A stretch of DNA of 42,889 nucleotides, from NCBI GenBank assembly GCA_964487525.1, contig CAZAQC010000002.1, forward strand, positions 1 to 42,889, given 5' to 3'. Source of the stretch: UBA2177 sp964487525 (GTDB lineage Bacteria; Patescibacteriota; Dojkabacteria; SC72). The position numbers were made by a program, and so were the translations under genes. The notes under the pieces were generated by a model that saw nothing but the letters and a program-made list of their open reading frames with translations, was not told the origin of the DNA and made no database searches. This document shows positions 41,763 to 42,889 of the stretch, in pieces; the first letter of the stretch is position 1, and each line of letters begins with the position of its first letter.

Positions 41763-42889
41763 CTAGTCATATTTTGGGTAGCAACATTTCTTGTATTTTT
41801 TACCACTACCACAGGGACAAGGGTCATTACGTCCAACTTTCTTGTTCTTTTTAATAGTTTTCTGCTTACTTGTATTTCCTGGTCTGGTGTCTTTGTTGCT
41901 ATCCAATTTCAAAGGTTTCTGATCTTCATTCTTTACTAGTCTAACCTTGAAAAACCTAATTACTACAAACTCATCAACCTTCTTTAACATATCATCAAAC
42001 ATCTGAAATCCCTCATTTTTGTATTCTACTAAAGGATCTCTTTGTGCTAAGTTCCTAAGAGAAATTCCCTCTCTAAGATCTGTCATTGTATCTAAATGTT
42101 CCATCCAGAACCTATCAAAGGATTGTAGAATTAAATATTTAGAAAGAGCTTGCATTGGTTCTAACCCTATTGAATATACATGAATGACGAAGGAGGTTAG
42201 TATTAATTTCTTTATTAGGGTTGTCCTTTGTATTTCATCCAATTTGAATATCTCTTTAAACATGTCTACTGTATTTTTGAAACCTAACTCTTTACAGGAG
42301 AGTAGTAGTAGATCAGGGGTTAGAAGATTTTCAATTTGAATGTATAGTTTTCTTTCTTCAATATTATCAATCTTCATATCATCCTGAAGCTCTGATGCTA
42401 CCAAGAAGTCTACATATTCCAATATTTTCTTCAATATCCATTTATCTAATGGAGAGAATGGATATGTTAAGGGATCAAATTCTGGAACTTTCCAAGTTTC
42501 TTTCCTAGCTAAAGAAAAACCATCTAAGCTATCCTGGACACTCTCTACATCTACCTTTTTCAAAAGTTTTAACTCTTCCTTAAGATTTAACTTTGAAGCA
42601 GGAACCTTTTTGTTACTCTCTGCTTCTAGAATCTTCCTCCTTAATGTATATATTATTTCTCTCTGTTGATTTAAAACATCATCATACTCAACCAATCTTT
42701 TTCTAATATCATAGTTATGTGCTTCTACTTTCTTCTGTGCATTCTCTATAGTTCTACCAAGTATTCCTGAGGTTATGGGGACATTGTCATCTAATCCTAC
42801 CTGAGCCATTATAAGTTGCATCTTCTCTCCACCAAAGAGTCTCATTAGTTCATCTTCAAAAGATACAAAGAATTTTGATTCTCCTGGGT
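41763..42889 (-). CDS. secA: Protein translocase SecA, C-terminal part, cut by window edge
   Basis: The frame is open beyond the ATG at 42845 to the window edge (PGESKFFVSFEDELMRLFGG), so the gene runs out of the window. Visible: end of the nucleotide-binding domain 2, helical scaffold (AHNYDIRKRLVEYDDVLNQQR), helical wing, and the C-terminal zinc motif with CPCGSGKKYKKCC that binds SecB or phospholipids/ribosomes in relatives. It drives Sec export of the signal-peptide proteins seen in the window. Confidence 0.97.
   Translation of the reverse strand, partial: PGESKFFVSFEDELMRLFGGEKMQLIMAQVGLDDNVPITSGILGRTIENAQKKVEAHNYDIRKRLVEYDDVLNQQREIIYTLRRKILEAESNKKVPASKLNLKEELKLLKKVDVESVQDSLDGFSLARKETWKVPEFDPLTYPFSPLDKWILKKILEYVDFLVASELQDDMKIDNIEERKLYIQIENLLTPDLLLLSCKELGFKNTVDMFKEIFKLDEIQRTTLIKKLILTSFVIHVYSIGLEPMQALSKYLILQSFDRFWMEHLDTMTDLREGISLRNLAQRDPLVEYKNEGFQMFDDMLKKVDEFVVIRFFKVRLVKNEDQKPLKLDSNKDTRPGNTSKQKTIKKNKKVGRNDPCPCGSGKKYKKCCYPKYD

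Noticed and set aside
1..42889. CRISPR array, insertion sequence, rRNA, integrase or prophage genes
   Set aside because: No regularly spaced repeats, no transposase motifs or terminal inverted repeats, and no rRNA-like sequence were seen by reading both strands.
1..42889. Alternative genetic code (TGA=Gly) as in Gracilibacteria/SR1
   Set aside because: Several solid genes end in TGA with a coupled next start, and no in-frame TGA occurs inside conserved domains.

Overview
The window is a 42.9 kb piece of a very AT-rich, gene-dense bacterial genome, probably from the candidate phyla radiation (Patescibacteria), possibly a Dojkabacteria/WS6-like or related lineage. I cannot fix the phylum without trees. 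The lineage guess rests on the type of gene content: a CxxC-x17-CxxC basic zinc-finger protein, DUF5674, class I lysyl-tRNA synthetase, Elp3, DUF3494 and sortase genes, very short intergenic spaces and near absence of terminators. TGA works as a stop (for example at 29922-29924, 21433-21435 and the end of the UDG gene), so this is not a TGA=Gly lineage. A run of 10 N at 22523-22532 shows a scaffolded, probably metagenomic, assembly.

Layout. 1-2400 is a restriction/defence edge: the N-terminus of a type I restriction HsdR, a large protein ending in an AlbA_2/Schlafen-like domain, and the remnant of an HsdR C-terminus on the opposite strand. 2372-9056 is an accessory block of nucleotide- and phosphate-handling enzymes: S51 peptidase, nucleotidyltransferase plus NDK-like domain (perhaps one frameshifted gene), APH-like kinase, alpha/beta hydrolase, full-length transketolase, NUDIX hydrolase and a second nucleotidyltransferase. 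9158-16635 carries small metabolic and hypothetical genes, a DUF5674 gene pair, a DUF3795 protein, and a DUF3494 surface protein next to a sortase. 16748-21226 pairs a class I LysRS with a converging operon of a membrane protein, a kinase N-lobe fragment, an EpmA/GenX-like class II LysRS paralogue and an S66 (LD-carboxypeptidase/MccF-like) peptidase.

21262-29924 holds an ECF sigma factor operon with a membrane protein and a secreted protein, divergent from a heliorhodopsin gene, followed by Cys-rich proteins, dUTPase, PAP2 phosphatase, methyltransferase, MsrB, NYN nuclease and flavodoxin. 29921-34384 has a type-4-like uracil-DNA glycosylase that lacks two cluster cysteines, DUF554, NDK and Elp3. 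34377-42889 is a minus-strand housekeeping and envelope run: SecA, zinc-ribbon protein, two GT4 glycosyltransferases, an initiating sugar transferase, RecO, a large surface protein, tRNA-Lys(CTT) and a membrane-anchored protein.

Two genome-wide habits stand out. Many start codons lie only 5-12 nt downstream of a TGATATAAT-like -10 box, implying mostly leaderless mRNAs. Converging genes commonly overlap by 8-26 nt or almost touch, and only one convincing intrinsic terminator was seen. The strongest candidates for something new are the heliorhodopsin/ECF-sigma neighbourhood, the LysRS-paralogue/S66 operon, and the nucleotidyltransferase-NDK-kinase block.
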